Shown one piece after another: positions 22,071 through 34,653 of a stretch of 64,000 nucleotides of DNA (the stretch's first letter is position 1; the number at the start of each line of letters is the position of its first letter). The stretch is from Prauserella aidingensis. Its GTDB lineage: Bacteria; Actinomycetota; Actinomycetes; Mycobacteriales; Pseudonocardiaceae. The notes below the pieces were generated by a model. That model did not search any database and had not been told where the DNA came from. It worked only from the letters and a program-made list of their open reading frames with translations. The position numbers were made by a program, and so were the translations under genes. The stretch is from positions 62,001-126,000 of the forward strand of contig NZ_JAMTCN010000002.1 in assembly GCF_024171865.1 (NCBI RefSeq), written 5' to 3'.

Positions 22071-22979
22071 CTAGGTGACGGCGGGTTCGGGTTCGCGCGG
22101 CCTGTTGCGGCCCCGGACGAGGCGTGCCGTCGTGGAGCCGAGGAAGACACCGGTCACGACGACGACCGCGGCCGCGATCTCGACCGTTGTCGGCCGTTCA
22201 CCGAGCAGCAGGAACGACAGCGTCATGCCGACCACCGGGACGAGCAGTGAGAACGGGGCCACCGAGCTGGCCGGGTTGCGGCGCATGAGCGTCGTCCAGA
22301 TGCCGGAACCGAGGACGGTGCCGAGCAGCACGATGTAGCCGAGTCCGGCCACCGCGATCCACCCGTCGTCGATCGTGGCGAGTGACTGCCATTGCCGTCC
22401 CGGGCCCTCGAAGACCAGCGACAGCGCGAACATGGGCAGCGGTGGCACGACGCTCATCCAGAGCGTGAAGTGCAACGGGTTGTCCGGTTTCGCCTGCCGG
22501 GAGCACAGGTTGCCCGCCGCCCAGCTCAGTCCGCCCAGCAGCGTCAGGATCACCGGCAGCAGAGCCGCGTACTCGGCGCGTTGCCACGCGATCGCCGCCA
22601 TGCCCACCACGGCCAGCGCGATCCCCGTCAGCTGCCTGCGCGAGAGTCGTTCACGCAGCAGCACGGCGCCGAGCAGCACGGTGAACGGTGCCGACGACTG
22701 CAGGACGAGCGACGCGAGCCCCGTCGGCATTCCGCTGTACATGCCGACGAACAGGAACGCGAACTGGAACGTGCCGAAGCCGAGGCCGTAGCCGATCAGC
22801 CACCGCGCCTTCACCTTCGGACGCGGGATCAGCAGGACCGTCGGGACGGCGATGACGAGAAACCGCAGTGCACCGGCGAACAGCGGGGGAAAGTGCGTCA
22901 GGGTCGCGTGGATCGCGAGGAAGTTGCAGCCCCAGACGACGGCGACGAACGCGGCGAGCAAACGATCCCTCGGCGGCAT
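22071..22979 (-). CDS. EamA/DMT-family transporter
   Basis: Drug/metabolite-superfamily exporter of 302 aa with about ten transmembrane helices in two EamA repeats (AFVAVVWGCNFLAI at the N-terminus; GGLSWAAGNLCSRQ opening the second). LysR-flanked members often export amino acids or related metabolites (EamA/RhtA type). ATG 22979; divergent from a LysR-type gene 81 bases away, its likely regulator. Confidence 0.9.
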   Translation of the reverse strand: MPPRDRLLAAFVAVVWGCNFLAIHATLTHFPPLFAGALRFLVIAVPTVLLIPRPKVKARWLIGYGLGFGTFQFAFLFVGMYSGMPTGLASLVLQSSAPFTVLLGAVLLRERLSRRQLTGIALAVVGMAAIAWQRAEYAALLPVILTLLGGLSWAAGNLCSRQAKPDNPLHFTLWMSVVPPLPMFALSLVFEGPGRQWQSLATIDDGWIAVAGLGYIVLLGTVLGSGIWTTLMRRNPASSVAPFSLLVPVVGMTLSFLLLGERPTTVEIAAAVVVVTGVFLGSTTARLVRGRNRPREPEPAVT

Positions 22980-23060
22980 GACTACCAGAGTGAGGCCCGA
23001 GGAATCTGTAGTCCAGCGAGAATATTTGCAGTGAGTATGTAGTTGTGCTTCAATGATCGC

Positions 23061-23969
23061 GTGGATGTCGGCAAACTGAGGACGTTGCGGGAGTTCGCGG
23101 ACCGGGGGAGCGTCTCGGAGGCCGCCAAGGCCCTGAGCTGTACACCGTCGGCGGTGTCGCAGCAGCTGCGCGCACTACAGGCCGAAGTGGGATTGGTGCT
23201 CACCGAACCGGACGGACGCGGCCTGCGCCTCACCGACGCCGGCAACGCTCTCGTGTCGCGAGCCGACGACGTGCTGGCCGCCATCGACCGCGCGGAGACG
23301 GAGCTCGACACGTTCCGCAGCACGCCGCGTGGACGCGTACGGCTGGCGGTGTTCCCTTCCGCCGCGCTGGTGCTGTTGCCCGGGTTGTTGCGGCAGGTCG
23401 ACGCCGTCGACGGGCTCGAACTGGACGTGCGCGATGTCGACATGACGCCACCGGAAGTGCCAGGTCTGATGGCCGACTTCGACGTCGTCGTGACGCACCG
23501 GGACGAGTACGCGCAGCCCATCGCGTCCGAACGGCTCGAGGTGCTGCCGCTGCTCCGGGAACCGCTCGACGTCGCGCTGCCTCCCGACCATCCGCTCGCG
23601 GGTGCCGACCGCGTGGAGCTGGCCGACCTGGCCGCGGAACCGTGGATCAGCGTCGACGTCGGATTCCCCGTCGACGACCTGCTGGTGTCGCTGGCCACGC
23701 GTACGGGCGTCCGGCCACGGGTCGTCCAGCGGATCAACGACTTCCGGATCATCGAGTCCCTCGTCGCCGCAGGCCACGGGATCGCCCTGCTGCCGAGGTA
23801 CACAGTGGACACGGCGAAGGTGCTGTGCAAGCCGCTCGCCGGTGTCAGGGCCGCCCGGAACATCGAGGCGGTGATCCGGCCCGGCGCTCCCGACCGTCGC
23901 CCCGCGGTCCGTGCCGTACTGGACGCGATTCGCGCCGAGGCTGCCCAGTTCGGCGAACCGGGGTCGTGA
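23061..23969 (+). CDS. LysR-family transcriptional regulator
   Basis: A 302-aa LTTR. The N-terminal winged HTH (LRTLREFADRGSVSEAAKALSC, TPSAVSQQLRALQAEVG) is followed by a linker helix and a periplasmic-binding-like effector domain (RGRVRLAVFPSAALVLLPGLL onward). GTG 23061 gives the common VDVGKL N-terminus; TTG 23043 is possible. A TATGTA box at 23036-23041 would give a leader of about 15 bases. It probably controls the divergent EamA exporter. Confidence 0.88.
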   Translation: MDVGKLRTLREFADRGSVSEAAKALSCTPSAVSQQLRALQAEVGLVLTEPDGRGLRLTDAGNALVSRADDVLAAIDRAETELDTFRSTPRGRVRLAVFPSAALVLLPGLLRQVDAVDGLELDVRDVDMTPPEVPGLMADFDVVVTHRDEYAQPIASERLEVLPLLREPLDVALPPDHPLAGADRVELADLAAEPWISVDVGFPVDDLLVSLATRTGVRPRVVQRINDFRIIESLVAAGHGIALLPRYTVDTAKVLCKPLAGVRAARNIEAVIRPGAPDRRPAVRAVLDAIRAEAAQFGEPGS

Positions 23970-24007
23970 TGCCACCGGGGCACCGTGCCCCGGCGTGCCG
24001 AACGAGG

Positions 24008-24112
24008 GGCCAGTCCTCCCGGAACCCACAACACGGCCCCCGGGATCCGCAACACGGCCCCCGGAAGGCGCAACACGGTCCCCGGGATCCGCAACACGGG
24101 GCGGGCGGGTCG
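24008..24112 (-). repeat. 21-bp-period tandem array 2 (4 units)
   Basis: CAACACGG recurs at 24029, 24050, 24071 and 24092, exactly 21 bases apart, with CCCCGGGATCCG between. Read on the minus strand this is the same unit as array 1. It fills the 233-base gap between the converging LysR gene and leuA, which otherwise holds nothing I recognise. Confidence 0.85.
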
Positions 24113-24202
24113 CCCACCCCGTGCCCCGGTGGTCCGGTCGGCGTGACGCCTCCGATCGGCGTGGCGCCTCGGTTCGGATGACGCCTCGGTTCGCGTGACG
24201 CC

Positions 24203-26047
<1,845 letters not shown>

Positions 26048-26048
26048 T

Positions 26049-26106
26049 CAGACCGGCACGACGAAACCCCGCGACGGGGAGCCGGTCTGATCAGGCCCCG
26101 TCGCGG
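26049..26106 (-). promoter_or_regulatory. leuA leader pseudoknot / attenuator
   Basis: On the minus strand four segments follow in order: CCGCGACGGGG (26106-26096), CAGACCGGC (26089-26081), CCCCGTCGCGG (26079-26069) and GCCGGTCTG (26057-26049). Segments 1-3 (11 bp) and 2-4 (9 bp) are perfect complements and interleave, so they form either a pseudoknot or two competing stems. Segment 1 lies inside the last codons of the leader peptide. A conserved pseudoknot (LEU element) upstream of leuA has been described for Actinobacteria; this is very probably a member. Confidence 0.8.
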
Positions 26107-26132
26107 CAGCGAAGCAGAAGTGCGCGTGCCAC
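26091..26132 (-). CDS. leuL: Leucine leader peptide (leuL)
   Basis: A 13-codon ORF, MARALLLRCRDGA, with three consecutive Leu codons (CUU CUG CUU), placed so that a ribosome stalled for lack of Leu-tRNA would cover the 5' arm of the leader structure. The GTG at 26132 has no Shine-Dalgarno but is preceded by TAGCCT (26145-26140) and 7 bases, so the transcript should begin at the start codon. Confidence 0.75.
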   Translation of the reverse strand: MARALLLRCRDGA

Positions 26133-26261
26133 GAGTGCGAGGCTAACCCAACGGCGCGCCGGCTGGCGAGGGCGGGCCCCGACATCGAAATGTTACGACG
26201 CAACATCGTTGCAGGTTACTGGCCCGTAGCAATTGCTCATATGACGTGTCAGACTGCCGTC

Positions 26262-26798
26262 ATGGGTGAGCACACGGAGAAGAACGCGCAGGGTAGCGCG
26301 GGTGGTGGCACCGACGCGGAGGCCACTGAGGTGCATCAGCCGTCGGTCCCCTCGGCGACGTCCGGAGACAGCGGCGCGCAGCAGGCGGCCGCATCGAACG
26401 GCACCCCCGGCGCGGCGAACGGCGCGGCGGGTGGTTCGACCGGTGGTTCGCGGCGTGCGCAGCGTGAGGCGAAGGCGTCGTCGGTCGACTGGACCGCGGT
26501 CCGCGAACGCGGCGTCGGCCTGCTGGCCGGGATCGTCCGGTGGGTCGGCCTGGCGTTCGCGCTCGTCCTGGTGCTCCACGTGATCTTCGTGATCGGCGAG
26601 GCGAACTCCGAGAACAGCATCGTGCAGTGGGTGGCGGATTCGTCCGAGAGCCTCGCCGTCGGGTTCCACGACCTGTTCCAGCCCGCGGACCCCAAGCTCC
26701 TGGTTCTGATCAACTACGGCATCGCGGCGATCTTCTGGCTCGTCGTGTCGTCGATCGTGGCGAAGGTGATCCGCAGGGTCGGTGGCGCGGGCGCCTGA
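26262..26798 (+). CDS. Hypothetical two-helix membrane protein
   Basis: A 178-aa protein not assigned to a family. The first 75 residues are hydrophilic and Ala/Gly/Ser/Thr-rich. Two transmembrane segments follow (GIVRWVGLAFALVLVLHVIF and LLVLINYGIAAIFWLVVSSI). Between them lies VQWVADSSESLAVGFHDLF, reminiscent of small actinobacterial membrane proteins. ATG 26262 was chosen over the upstream in-frame start because it has the expected short spacing from a CAGACT box. Divergent from leuA. Confidence 0.75.
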   Translation: MGEHTEKNAQGSAGGGTDAEATEVHQPSVPSATSGDSGAQQAAASNGTPGAANGAAGGSTGGSRRAQREAKASSVDWTAVRERGVGLLAGIVRWVGLAFALVLVLHVIFVIGEANSENSIVQWVADSSESLAVGFHDLFQPADPKLLVLINYGIAAIFWLVVSSIVAKVIRRVGGAGA

Positions 26799-26827
26799 CC
26801 GCTCACGCGGGCCCGGCGACCGCAGGG

Positions 26828-27421
26828 TCACGGCAAGGGGGCGCCCCACGTTCCGGTGTAGGCGAGCTCCGACAGCGGCAGGCGGGTGCGCGGCGCCCGT
26901 TCCCGCTCGACGTCCCGTGGCTCCCCGAGCACCTCGGCGTCGGCGGCGGGGCCGACGGCGATCGCCACCAGCGGCTCGACGTCCGTGGGCACGTCGAACG
27001 TCCGCCGTACCGTGTCGGCGTCGAAGCCCGCCATCTGGTGTGCCGCGAGGCCCTCGGCGACGGCCTGCAGCGCGAGGTTCTCCGCGGCGAGCCCGGTGCT
27101 GTACTCGGCGTACGGCACCTCCCCCTTGGCGTTCCGCCGCACGGTCAGCGCCACCAGCAGCGCACCCGCACGGTGCGCCCACGACCGGTTCCGTTCCGTC
27201 AGGGCCGCCAGCACGCCCGCGTACGTGTCGTCACCGCGCAGGCCGACGAGGAATCGCGCGGGCTGGGTGTTGCCGAACGACGGTGCCCACCGCGCCGCCT
27301 CGAGTAGGCGACGGATCTGCGCCGGTGTGACGTCGCTCATTGCGTCGAGGGCGCGGGGGCTCCTGCGCCGGGCGATCAGGTCGTGCACCCCGATGGTCGT
27401 TTCTTGTTGTCCGCCACTCAT
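26828..27421 (-). CDS. Nitroreductase-family flavoprotein
   Basis: FMN-dependent NAD(P)H oxidoreductase of unknown substrate, 197 aa. RRSPRALD near the N-terminus is the FMN phosphate-binding arginine cluster, [14 protein letters not shown] is the second flavin motif, and [19 protein letters not shown] is the family helix. ATG 27421 follows GGAGGTGCGG; the open frame upstream is ignored. Divergent from lysC. Confidence 0.88.
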   Translation of the reverse strand: MSGGQQETTIGVHDLIARRRSPRALDAMSDVTPAQIRRLLEAARWAPSFGNTQPARFLVGLRGDDTYAGVLAALTERNRSWAHRAGALLVALTVRRNAKGEVPYAEYSTGLAAENLALQAVAEGLAAHQMAGFDADTVRRTFDVPTDVEPLVAIAVGPAADAEVLGEPRDVERERAPRTRLPLSELAYTGTWGAPLP

Positions 27422-27593
27422 TCCGCACCTCCACGGGCCCGGAAACCAGCAGCTAGGCGGCGTGCGAGGCGTCACAGAGGCGGATGGCGTCCGGGTGAAC
27501 GATCGGTACCCTGGTCACGACGATACGGAGCGTGCGCACCTTTGCGACAAGGCCGCCGAGCGGGCGCCGCTCCATCGAGGAGGTTCGGCCAAA

Positions 27594-29902
<2,309 letters not shown>

Positions 29903-29974
29903 GCGGCGCGGAAGGCACGGCCGGCGCCGAACCGGGTGCACGGAGTACCTGCCGGGGACGGCTTCGATCGTCAC

Positions 29975-30008
29975 GCCCTCACCCGTGACCACCCGCGCGG
30001 GTGAGGGC
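29975..30008. terminator. Terminator after asd
   Basis: A 10-bp perfect stem, GCCCTCACCC (29975-29984) with GGGTGAGGGC (29999-30008), lying between asd and the -10 box of the next gene. Confidence 0.7.
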
Positions 30009-30014
30009 TGCCGG

Positions 30015-30020
30015 TAGTGT
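30015..30020 (+). promoter_or_regulatory. -10 box for the leaderless lipoprotein gene
   Basis: TAGTGT followed by exactly seven bases and the ATG at 30028. Confidence 0.5.
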
Positions 30021-30027
30021 CGGCCCC

Positions 30028-30402
30028 ATGTGGAAACGGACGGCGCCGGTCGCCGCACTGGGATTGTTGTTGCTCGCCGGATGCTCCGAGGTCGCTGAGG
30101 TCAGCGAGTCCGTGGGCGGAGCCGCGGACAAGGCGAGCGTCTGTGGCCAGGCGCTCGGGATCGTCGACCTCAACCCGAACGTCGATCCGCAGCAGGTCCA
30201 GGACGAGGCCGCGGACAAGGCGCAACGGCTGCGGGACCTGGCGGGTCAGGCGGCGGAGCAGGACCTCAAGCAGAACCTGACCGCACTCGCGGACGGCTAC
30301 GTCGAACTCGAACAGCAACGCGCCGACCGGATCGGCGACTTCAACCAGTGGCTGAAGCAGAACCTGAACAAGCTCGACCAGCTGCGGAAGGCCTGTACCT
30401 GA
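30028..30402 (+). CDS. Small lipoprotein, function unknown
   Basis: A 124-aa protein with signal peptide and lipobox LLLAGC (Cys19), so it should be anchored outside the membrane. The mature part is almost all helix with heptad-like spacing (ADKAQRLRDLAGQAAEQDLKQNL, ...FNQWLKQNLNKLDQLRKAC) and has two cysteines that could pair (CGQALG and the penultimate residue). I do not recognise a family. It follows asd but has its own promoter-like box. Confidence 0.8.
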   Translation: MWKRTAPVAALGLLLLAGCSEVAEVSESVGGAADKASVCGQALGIVDLNPNVDPQQVQDEAADKAQRLRDLAGQAAEQDLKQNLTALADGYVELEQQRADRIGDFNQWLKQNLNKLDQLRKACT

Positions 30403-30416
30403 CCTGCGGGGACGGG

Positions 30417-30447
30417 TGCCGGGCGGGACGAAACGCCCTGCCCGGCA
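30417..30447. terminator. Bidirectional hairpin between convergent genes
   Basis: TGCCGGGC (30417-30424) pairs with GCCCGGCA (30440-30447), with an inner GGG/CCC pair. It lies between the lipoprotein gene (+) and the MFS gene (-). Confidence 0.65.
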
Positions 30448-30454
30448 GCCGTCG

Positions 30455-31651
30455 TCAGGCGGGCTGCGGGGCGCTCTCCTCCGAGGTGCGGCGGGACAGG
30501 GCGGCTCCGGCCGCGGCGAACGCCAGTCCGCCGACACCCGCGGCGACGAACCCCATGCCCGGCGACGTGTGGTCCATGACGAATCCGACGACGGGACTGC
30601 CGAGGGCGAGGCCGAGGCGGGTCGCCGAGTCCTGCACCCCCATCGCCTCGCCGCGGACGTCGGGTGGGGCGAGGTGCGACACCCGTTCCGTCGTGGCCGC
30701 CAGGGTCGGGGCGCACACGAGGTTGGACGGCACGAGCACGAGCGCCAGCAGCCACCACGGCCCTGCCACCAGCGCCGCAGGGATCGTCAGCGCGGCGAGC
30801 GTGACCATCAGCGTCAGCTGGGACGCGGACCGCCGTGCGACGCCGTGCACGATTCCGCCCACCAGCGAGGCGAGGCACATCACGGCGATGACGACCCCGG
30901 CCCAGCCCACCTCGCCGGTTCCGCGCAGGGTCGCCAGCGCGGCGAGCTCGGCGCCGACCAGCACGAACAGGGCGCCGGTCGCGACGAGCAGGGTGGCGAT
31001 CATCCGCCTGCCGAGCCAGGACGTCAGCGGTGGGCGTACGGCGCCGCGGGTGGGCCTGCCGGCTTCGTCGGGGGTGCGTACCGGCGGGTTCACGACGTAC
31101 AGCGCGGCCGCGCAGGTGCCGAACAGCAGGCCGATGCCGGTCAACGCGGCCGTCGACGACACCTGTGTGCTGACGAGGATTCCCAGTGCGGGTCCGGTCA
31201 TGAACGTCAGCTCGACGAGTATCGAGTCGAGCGAGTAGGCGGTTCGGCGCTGCCCGACGGGGACGAGCGCCGCGATCACCTGGCGCGCGATCGGCCCCGC
31301 GGGGATGAGCAGCGCGCCCGCAGGCAGTGCCGTGACGAGGAGTACCGCGTACGGCAGGTGCGGCGCGGCGATCCAGAACGTCGTCGACACCGTGCCGCAC
31401 GCCACGACGACGGGCCGCAGTCCGTAGCGGTCGATCGTGCGGCCCAGCAGTGGAGCCGCCAGTGCCGTGCCCGCGGTCGTGGCGGTGCCGACGAGCCCTG
31501 CGGCGCCGTAGCCGTGGCCGAGCGCGCCGACGACGTGGAGCGTCAGGGTGACGCCTGTGGCGGTCATGGGGAGACGGGCGAGTACGGCGACGAGCGTCGA
31601 CGTGGCCATGCGCGGAATGCGAAGAATGTGCAGGTAGGGCGTCAGCGGCAC
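30455..31651 (-). CDS. MFS transporter
   Basis: Major facilitator exporter of about 398 aa with twelve hydrophobic segments. The loop 2-3 motif is LLGRTIDRYGLRP, and a second-half ILVSTQ/MGVQDSATRLGLALGSPVVG block resembles the other MFS gene in this window (53674-54948), so the two are paralogues. GTG 31651 (VPLTPYLHILRIP) fits the paralogue's N-terminus; the frame is open to TTG 31687. The substrate is unknown. Confidence 0.87.
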   Translation of the reverse strand: MPLTPYLHILRIPRMATSTLVAVLARLPMTATGVTLTLHVVGALGHGYGAAGLVGTATTAGTALAAPLLGRTIDRYGLRPVVVACGTVSTTFWIAAPHLPYAVLLVTALPAGALLIPAGPIARQVIAALVPVGQRRTAYSLDSILVELTFMTGPALGILVSTQVSSTAALTGIGLLFGTCAAALYVVNPPVRTPDEAGRPTRGAVRPPLTSWLGRRMIATLLVATGALFVLVGAELAALATLRGTGEVGWAGVVIAVMCLASLVGGIVHGVARRSASQLTLMVTLAALTIPAALVAGPWWLLALVLVPSNLVCAPTLAATTERVSHLAPPDVRGEAMGVQDSATRLGLALGSPVVGFVMDHTSPGMGFVAAGVGGLAFAAAGAALSRRTSEESAPQPA

Positions 31652-32022
31652 ACCGCGACGTAACAGCACCCCGGTACGGTCGTGCAACTTTTTTCGATCA
31701 CGTCACACGACGGCCGTGAGTGACGCGCCGCAGAGTGAACTCCGAGGGTGGCGACGCGAAACGGTGACGTCGAGGGATAGCTGTGAGAGCTGTGGTGGAC
31801 GGTGCGACCCCAGGGTGACTCCCCGATCGCTCGTCTCGGTACTTGCCGTACCGGCAACCGGGTGAGGCTGCACCCCCTTACGGCCCAGCGGTCCGGTAGT
31901 CCCGCCTACGTGCGGTGACGTGGTCACGCCACGGGATCAGGGGATTGCACGGTGTACACGGCGAGTCGGGTTGGTACGGCTGGACCTGTTCGTTGCTCTC
32001 CCACGCCAGGAGGTTGGCAGTC
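31652..32022. other. Non-coding interval upstream of secreted-protein gene
   Basis: About 370 bases without a convincing gene. It contains a TTTTTT run at 31689-31694 and two short hairpins near 31830-31860 (TTGCCG/CGGCAA) and at about 31916-31930 (GTGAC/GTCAC). The second part is probably the 5' untranslated region of the gene at 32023. No known riboswitch was recognised. Confidence 0.4.
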
Positions 32023-32580
32023 ATGAAGTCCGGAATCGCTCGCACGGTCGCCGCGGTGCTGTCGGGGGCCGCGATCGCGGTCTCCACATCGGGGATCGCG
32101 ACGGCTGCGAGCATCAGCGACGACGGCAGCGGCTCGGTCACGACCCAGTCGAGCGCACACCGCCTGCTGGACCTGAGAGACCAGCTCACCGACCGGGCCT
32201 ACTCCGGTGACGTACAGGGCACCAAGGCCACGCTCGCCGACATCGACCCGGTGCTGGAACGCCTCGCGGCCGCACCGGCCTCGCGGCAGGCCGTCACCGA
32301 CGCGAAGAAGGCACTGTCGCAGAACGCGAAGGTGCAGGACGTCCTCGCGAACCCGCAGGCCGAGCCGCGTACGTACACGGCGGGTCCCGAGATGCGGCAG
32401 TTGCCTGGACTGCCGGACCCGTTGAGCGCGGTGAACGGGCTGCTGCAGTCGCTGCTCGCGACGGTGCAGGGGCTCCTGTCCGGGCTGCTCGGCCCGGTGC
32501 CCGTACCCGAGGTGCCGGAGGCCCCGGGCGTCCCGGAGACCCCGGAGGTCCCCGAGGTGCCGGACGTCCCGGCGCCGTAA
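32023..32580 (+). CDS. Secreted protein with Pro/Val/Glu-rich tail
   Basis: A 185-aa protein of unknown function. MKSGIARTVAAVLSGAA...ATAAS is a clear signal peptide (cleavage about residue 32). The middle is helical (about 45-110). A hydrophobic Leu-rich segment (NGLLQSLLATVQGLLSGLLG) leads into a C-terminal run of PVPE/EVPE repeats that could span the cell wall. SD AGGAGG lies 9 bases before ATG 32023; the frame is open further upstream without support. Followed by a repeat hairpin. Confidence 0.82.
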   Translation: MKSGIARTVAAVLSGAAIAVSTSGIATAASISDDGSGSVTTQSSAHRLLDLRDQLTDRAYSGDVQGTKATLADIDPVLERLAAAPASRQAVTDAKKALSQNAKVQDVLANPQAEPRTYTAGPEMRQLPGLPDPLSAVNGLLQSLLATVQGLLSGLLGPVPVPEVPEAPGVPETPEVPEVPDVPAP

Positions 32581-32597
32581 CTCCCGCGACGTCGGAT

Positions 32598-32650
32598 GCC
32601 CCCAGGGGCACCTTGGTTGCGTTCAATGCAACCAAGGTGCCCTTGGGGGC
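32598..32650. repeat. Convergent-end hairpin repeat, copy 3
   Basis: A 23-bp stem (32598-32620 with 32628-32650, one G-U mismatch) with loop GTTCAAT; same family as copies at 4860, 21997 and 53567. It lies between the secreted-protein gene (+) and the esterase gene (-), probably a bidirectional terminator. Confidence 0.88.
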
Positions 32651-32668
32651 TTCTGTTTGCGGCCGGAG

Positions 32669-33730
32669 CTACCGGGGCTGTGCCGACAGGCCCATGCGGA
32701 GAGCGCCCGCAGCCTCGGCGGTCGCCTCGCGGAACCGGGTGCCGATGCCCGTGAAGTTGACGAACCCGTGGATCAGGTCCTCCTGCCTGCTCAGGCCCAC
32801 CGGCACGCCGGCGTCGGCCAGCTTGGCGGCGTACGCCTCGCCCTCGTCGCGCAGCGGGTCGAAGCCCGCGGTGACGATGTAGGCGGGCGGCAGGCCCGTG
32901 TGGTCGTCGGCGAGCAGGGGCGACAGCATCGGGTCGGAGCGGTCGACACCTGCGGGCGCGTACTGGTCGACGAACCAGGTCATGTGGTCGTCGGTGAGGA
33001 AATAGCCGTTGCCGAACAGCTCCCGCGAGCGGCGTCGGGTCGTCGAGTCCACCGCCGGGTACAGCAGCAGCTGGAAGGCCGGTGCGGCGCCGCCGCGGCG
33101 GGTCGCGGCCAGCGACGTCACCGCGGCGAGGTTGCCGCCCGCGCTGTCCCCGCCGACGGCGATGCGTGCGGGGTCGGCGCCGAGGTCGGCGGCCTTCGCG
33201 TGGGCGTAGTCGAACGCCGCGAGCGCGTCCTGCTGGGCTGCCGGGAACGGATGCTCGGGGGCGAGCCGGTACTCGACCGACAGCACGCGCACACCCGCCT
33301 GCTTGGCGAGGAAGCGGGCGGTGTTGTCGTGGCTGTCGCGGGTGCCGATGACGAACCCGCCGCCGTGGTAGAAGACGAGCAACGGCGAACCGTCGGCCAG
33401 TCCCTGCGGCGTGTACAGCCGGGCGGGGATCTCGCCGTGGTCGGCCGGAACCATGAGTTCGCGGGTCGCGACCGGCTGGATCGGTTCGCCGCTGACCAGG
33501 TGCCGCGCGGCGTCGAGGGCGGCGCGGGAGCGGTCGACGTCGAAGTCCGAGTCGACCAGTGACGTTCCGGAGAGCTGTTGCATCCGCAGCAGCAACTGGG
33601 CATCGAGTGCGAGTTCCTGCCCGTCCAGCCGGACCGGCTTGCCCGCGATCAGTCGGCGCAGTGGTGCGGGCAGCGCGTAGATCGTCTTCATGGCCACGGC
33701 CTGGGCCCGGATCTGAGGTGGAATCGCCAT
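32669..33730 (-). CDS. Alpha/beta hydrolase, HSL-type esterase
   Basis: Carboxylesterase/lipase-like hydrolase of 353 aa. The oxyanion motif FYHGGGFVIG and nucleophile elbow GGDSAGGN define the hormone-sensitive-lipase family; the acid (GFDPLRDEG) and His (LIHGFVNF) complete the triad. No signal peptide, so cytoplasmic. ATG 33730. Substrate unknown. Confidence 0.93.
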   Translation of the reverse strand: MAIPPQIRAQAVAMKTIYALPAPLRRLIAGKPVRLDGQELALDAQLLLRMQQLSGTSLVDSDFDVDRSRAALDAARHLVSGEPIQPVATRELMVPADHGEIPARLYTPQGLADGSPLLVFYHGGGFVIGTRDSHDNTARFLAKQAGVRVLSVEYRLAPEHPFPAAQQDALAAFDYAHAKAADLGADPARIAVGGDSAGGNLAAVTSLAATRRGGAAPAFQLLLYPAVDSTTRRRSRELFGNGYFLTDDHMTWFVDQYAPAGVDRSDPMLSPLLADDHTGLPPAYIVTAGFDPLRDEGEAYAAKLADAGVPVGLSRQEDLIHGFVNFTGIGTRFREATAEAAGALRMGLSAQPR

Positions 33731-33932
33731 CGGTGGTGCCTTCCCGTCGACTCTGACTGCGCTCGTGAGGTTACTTTCGAGTAGCCGACACTGCCAGTCG
33801 TCGACGTCCGCATTCCGGACCGTTGCGCGGCGTTCGGCGCGGACCGGCCGCTCACGGGTGGTCGTCGGCGGCGAGGTGTGACGGACGTCGTCTCCGCGTC
33901 GCCGTGCTGGACTTCCACCAAGGTCGAGGCCT

Positions 33933-33938
33933 TAGCCT
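33933..33938 (+). promoter_or_regulatory. -10 box for leaderless FMN reductase gene
   Basis: TAGCCT followed by exactly seven bases and GTG 33946; the hexamer is identical to the leuL box. Confidence 0.5.
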
Positions 33939-33945
33939 CGGAGTC

Positions 33946-34515
33946 GTGACTTCTACAGGCGCGATCAAGGTGCTCGGTATCGGTGGCTCGTTGCGGGACG
34001 GCTCGCAGACCGAACGGGCGCTGCGGGTCGCACTCGACGGCGCGGCCGACGCGGGCGCCGAGACGTCCGCCCTCTGCGGCCAGGCACTGAACCTGCCGTT
34101 CTACGACGCGGTATCCGCCGAGCGCACGCCACGGGCGAGCGAACTCGTCGAGGCCGTCCGGGAGGCCGACGGGGTCATCGTGGTCTCGCCGGGCTACCAC
34201 GGCGCGTTGTCCGGGCTCATCAAGAACGCTCTCGACTACGTGGAGGACCTCCGCGAGGACCGGCGGCCCTACCTGGACGGCCGCGCGGTCGGTTCGGTCG
34301 GCGTGGCCTACGGCTGGCAGGCGGCGGTCACCACGCTCGACCAGCTGCGCACCATCACCCACGCGCTCCGCGGCTGGCCCACGCCACTGGGCGGAGCCGT
34401 CAACACCGCCGAGGTCAAGTTCGACGCGGAAGGCGGCGTCTCCGAGGAGAAGGTCGAGCGCACCCTGCGTCTCATCGGCACCCAGGTCGCCGAGTTCGCC
34501 CAGCGCCGCGCATGA
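33946..34515 (+). CDS. NADPH-dependent FMN reductase
   Basis: Flavodoxin-like reductase of 189 aa. GIGGSLRDGSQTERAL is the phosphate-binding loop for FMN; VVSPGYHGALSGLIKNALDY is the isoalloxazine-contacting motif; AYGWQAA and LGGAVNT complete the family pattern. GTG 33946 was chosen for the N-terminus and the adjacent promoter; the longer frame upstream overlaps that promoter. Confidence 0.92.
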   Translation: MTSTGAIKVLGIGGSLRDGSQTERALRVALDGAADAGAETSALCGQALNLPFYDAVSAERTPRASELVEAVREADGVIVVSPGYHGALSGLIKNALDYVEDLREDRRPYLDGRAVGSVGVAYGWQAAVTTLDQLRTITHALRGWPTPLGGAVNTAEVKFDAEGGVSEEKVERTLRLIGTQVAEFAQRRA

Positions 34516-34653
34516 CGGCGGCCGGGTTTGGGCACCCGGCTATGCGGTAATCCCCGAATTGCGGCGGTGGCACGCGAGCCGCATGCTGCGCGCAGCACGT
34601 GACGTTTCGACAGCTTCGAGCGCTTGCAGGGGAGCGCACCGCAGGAGGAAACG

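Noticed and set aside
26193..27182. Minus-strand 329-codon ORF opposite the two-helix membrane protein
   Set aside because: Arg/Gly/Ala-rich shadow; the + strand gene has membrane helices and a start, and nitroreductase occupies the other part.
32613..32882. Small proteins beginning [13 protein letters not shown] near repeat copies
   Set aside because: The sequence is produced by the hairpin repeat itself; similar short ORFs appear at every copy and on both strands.
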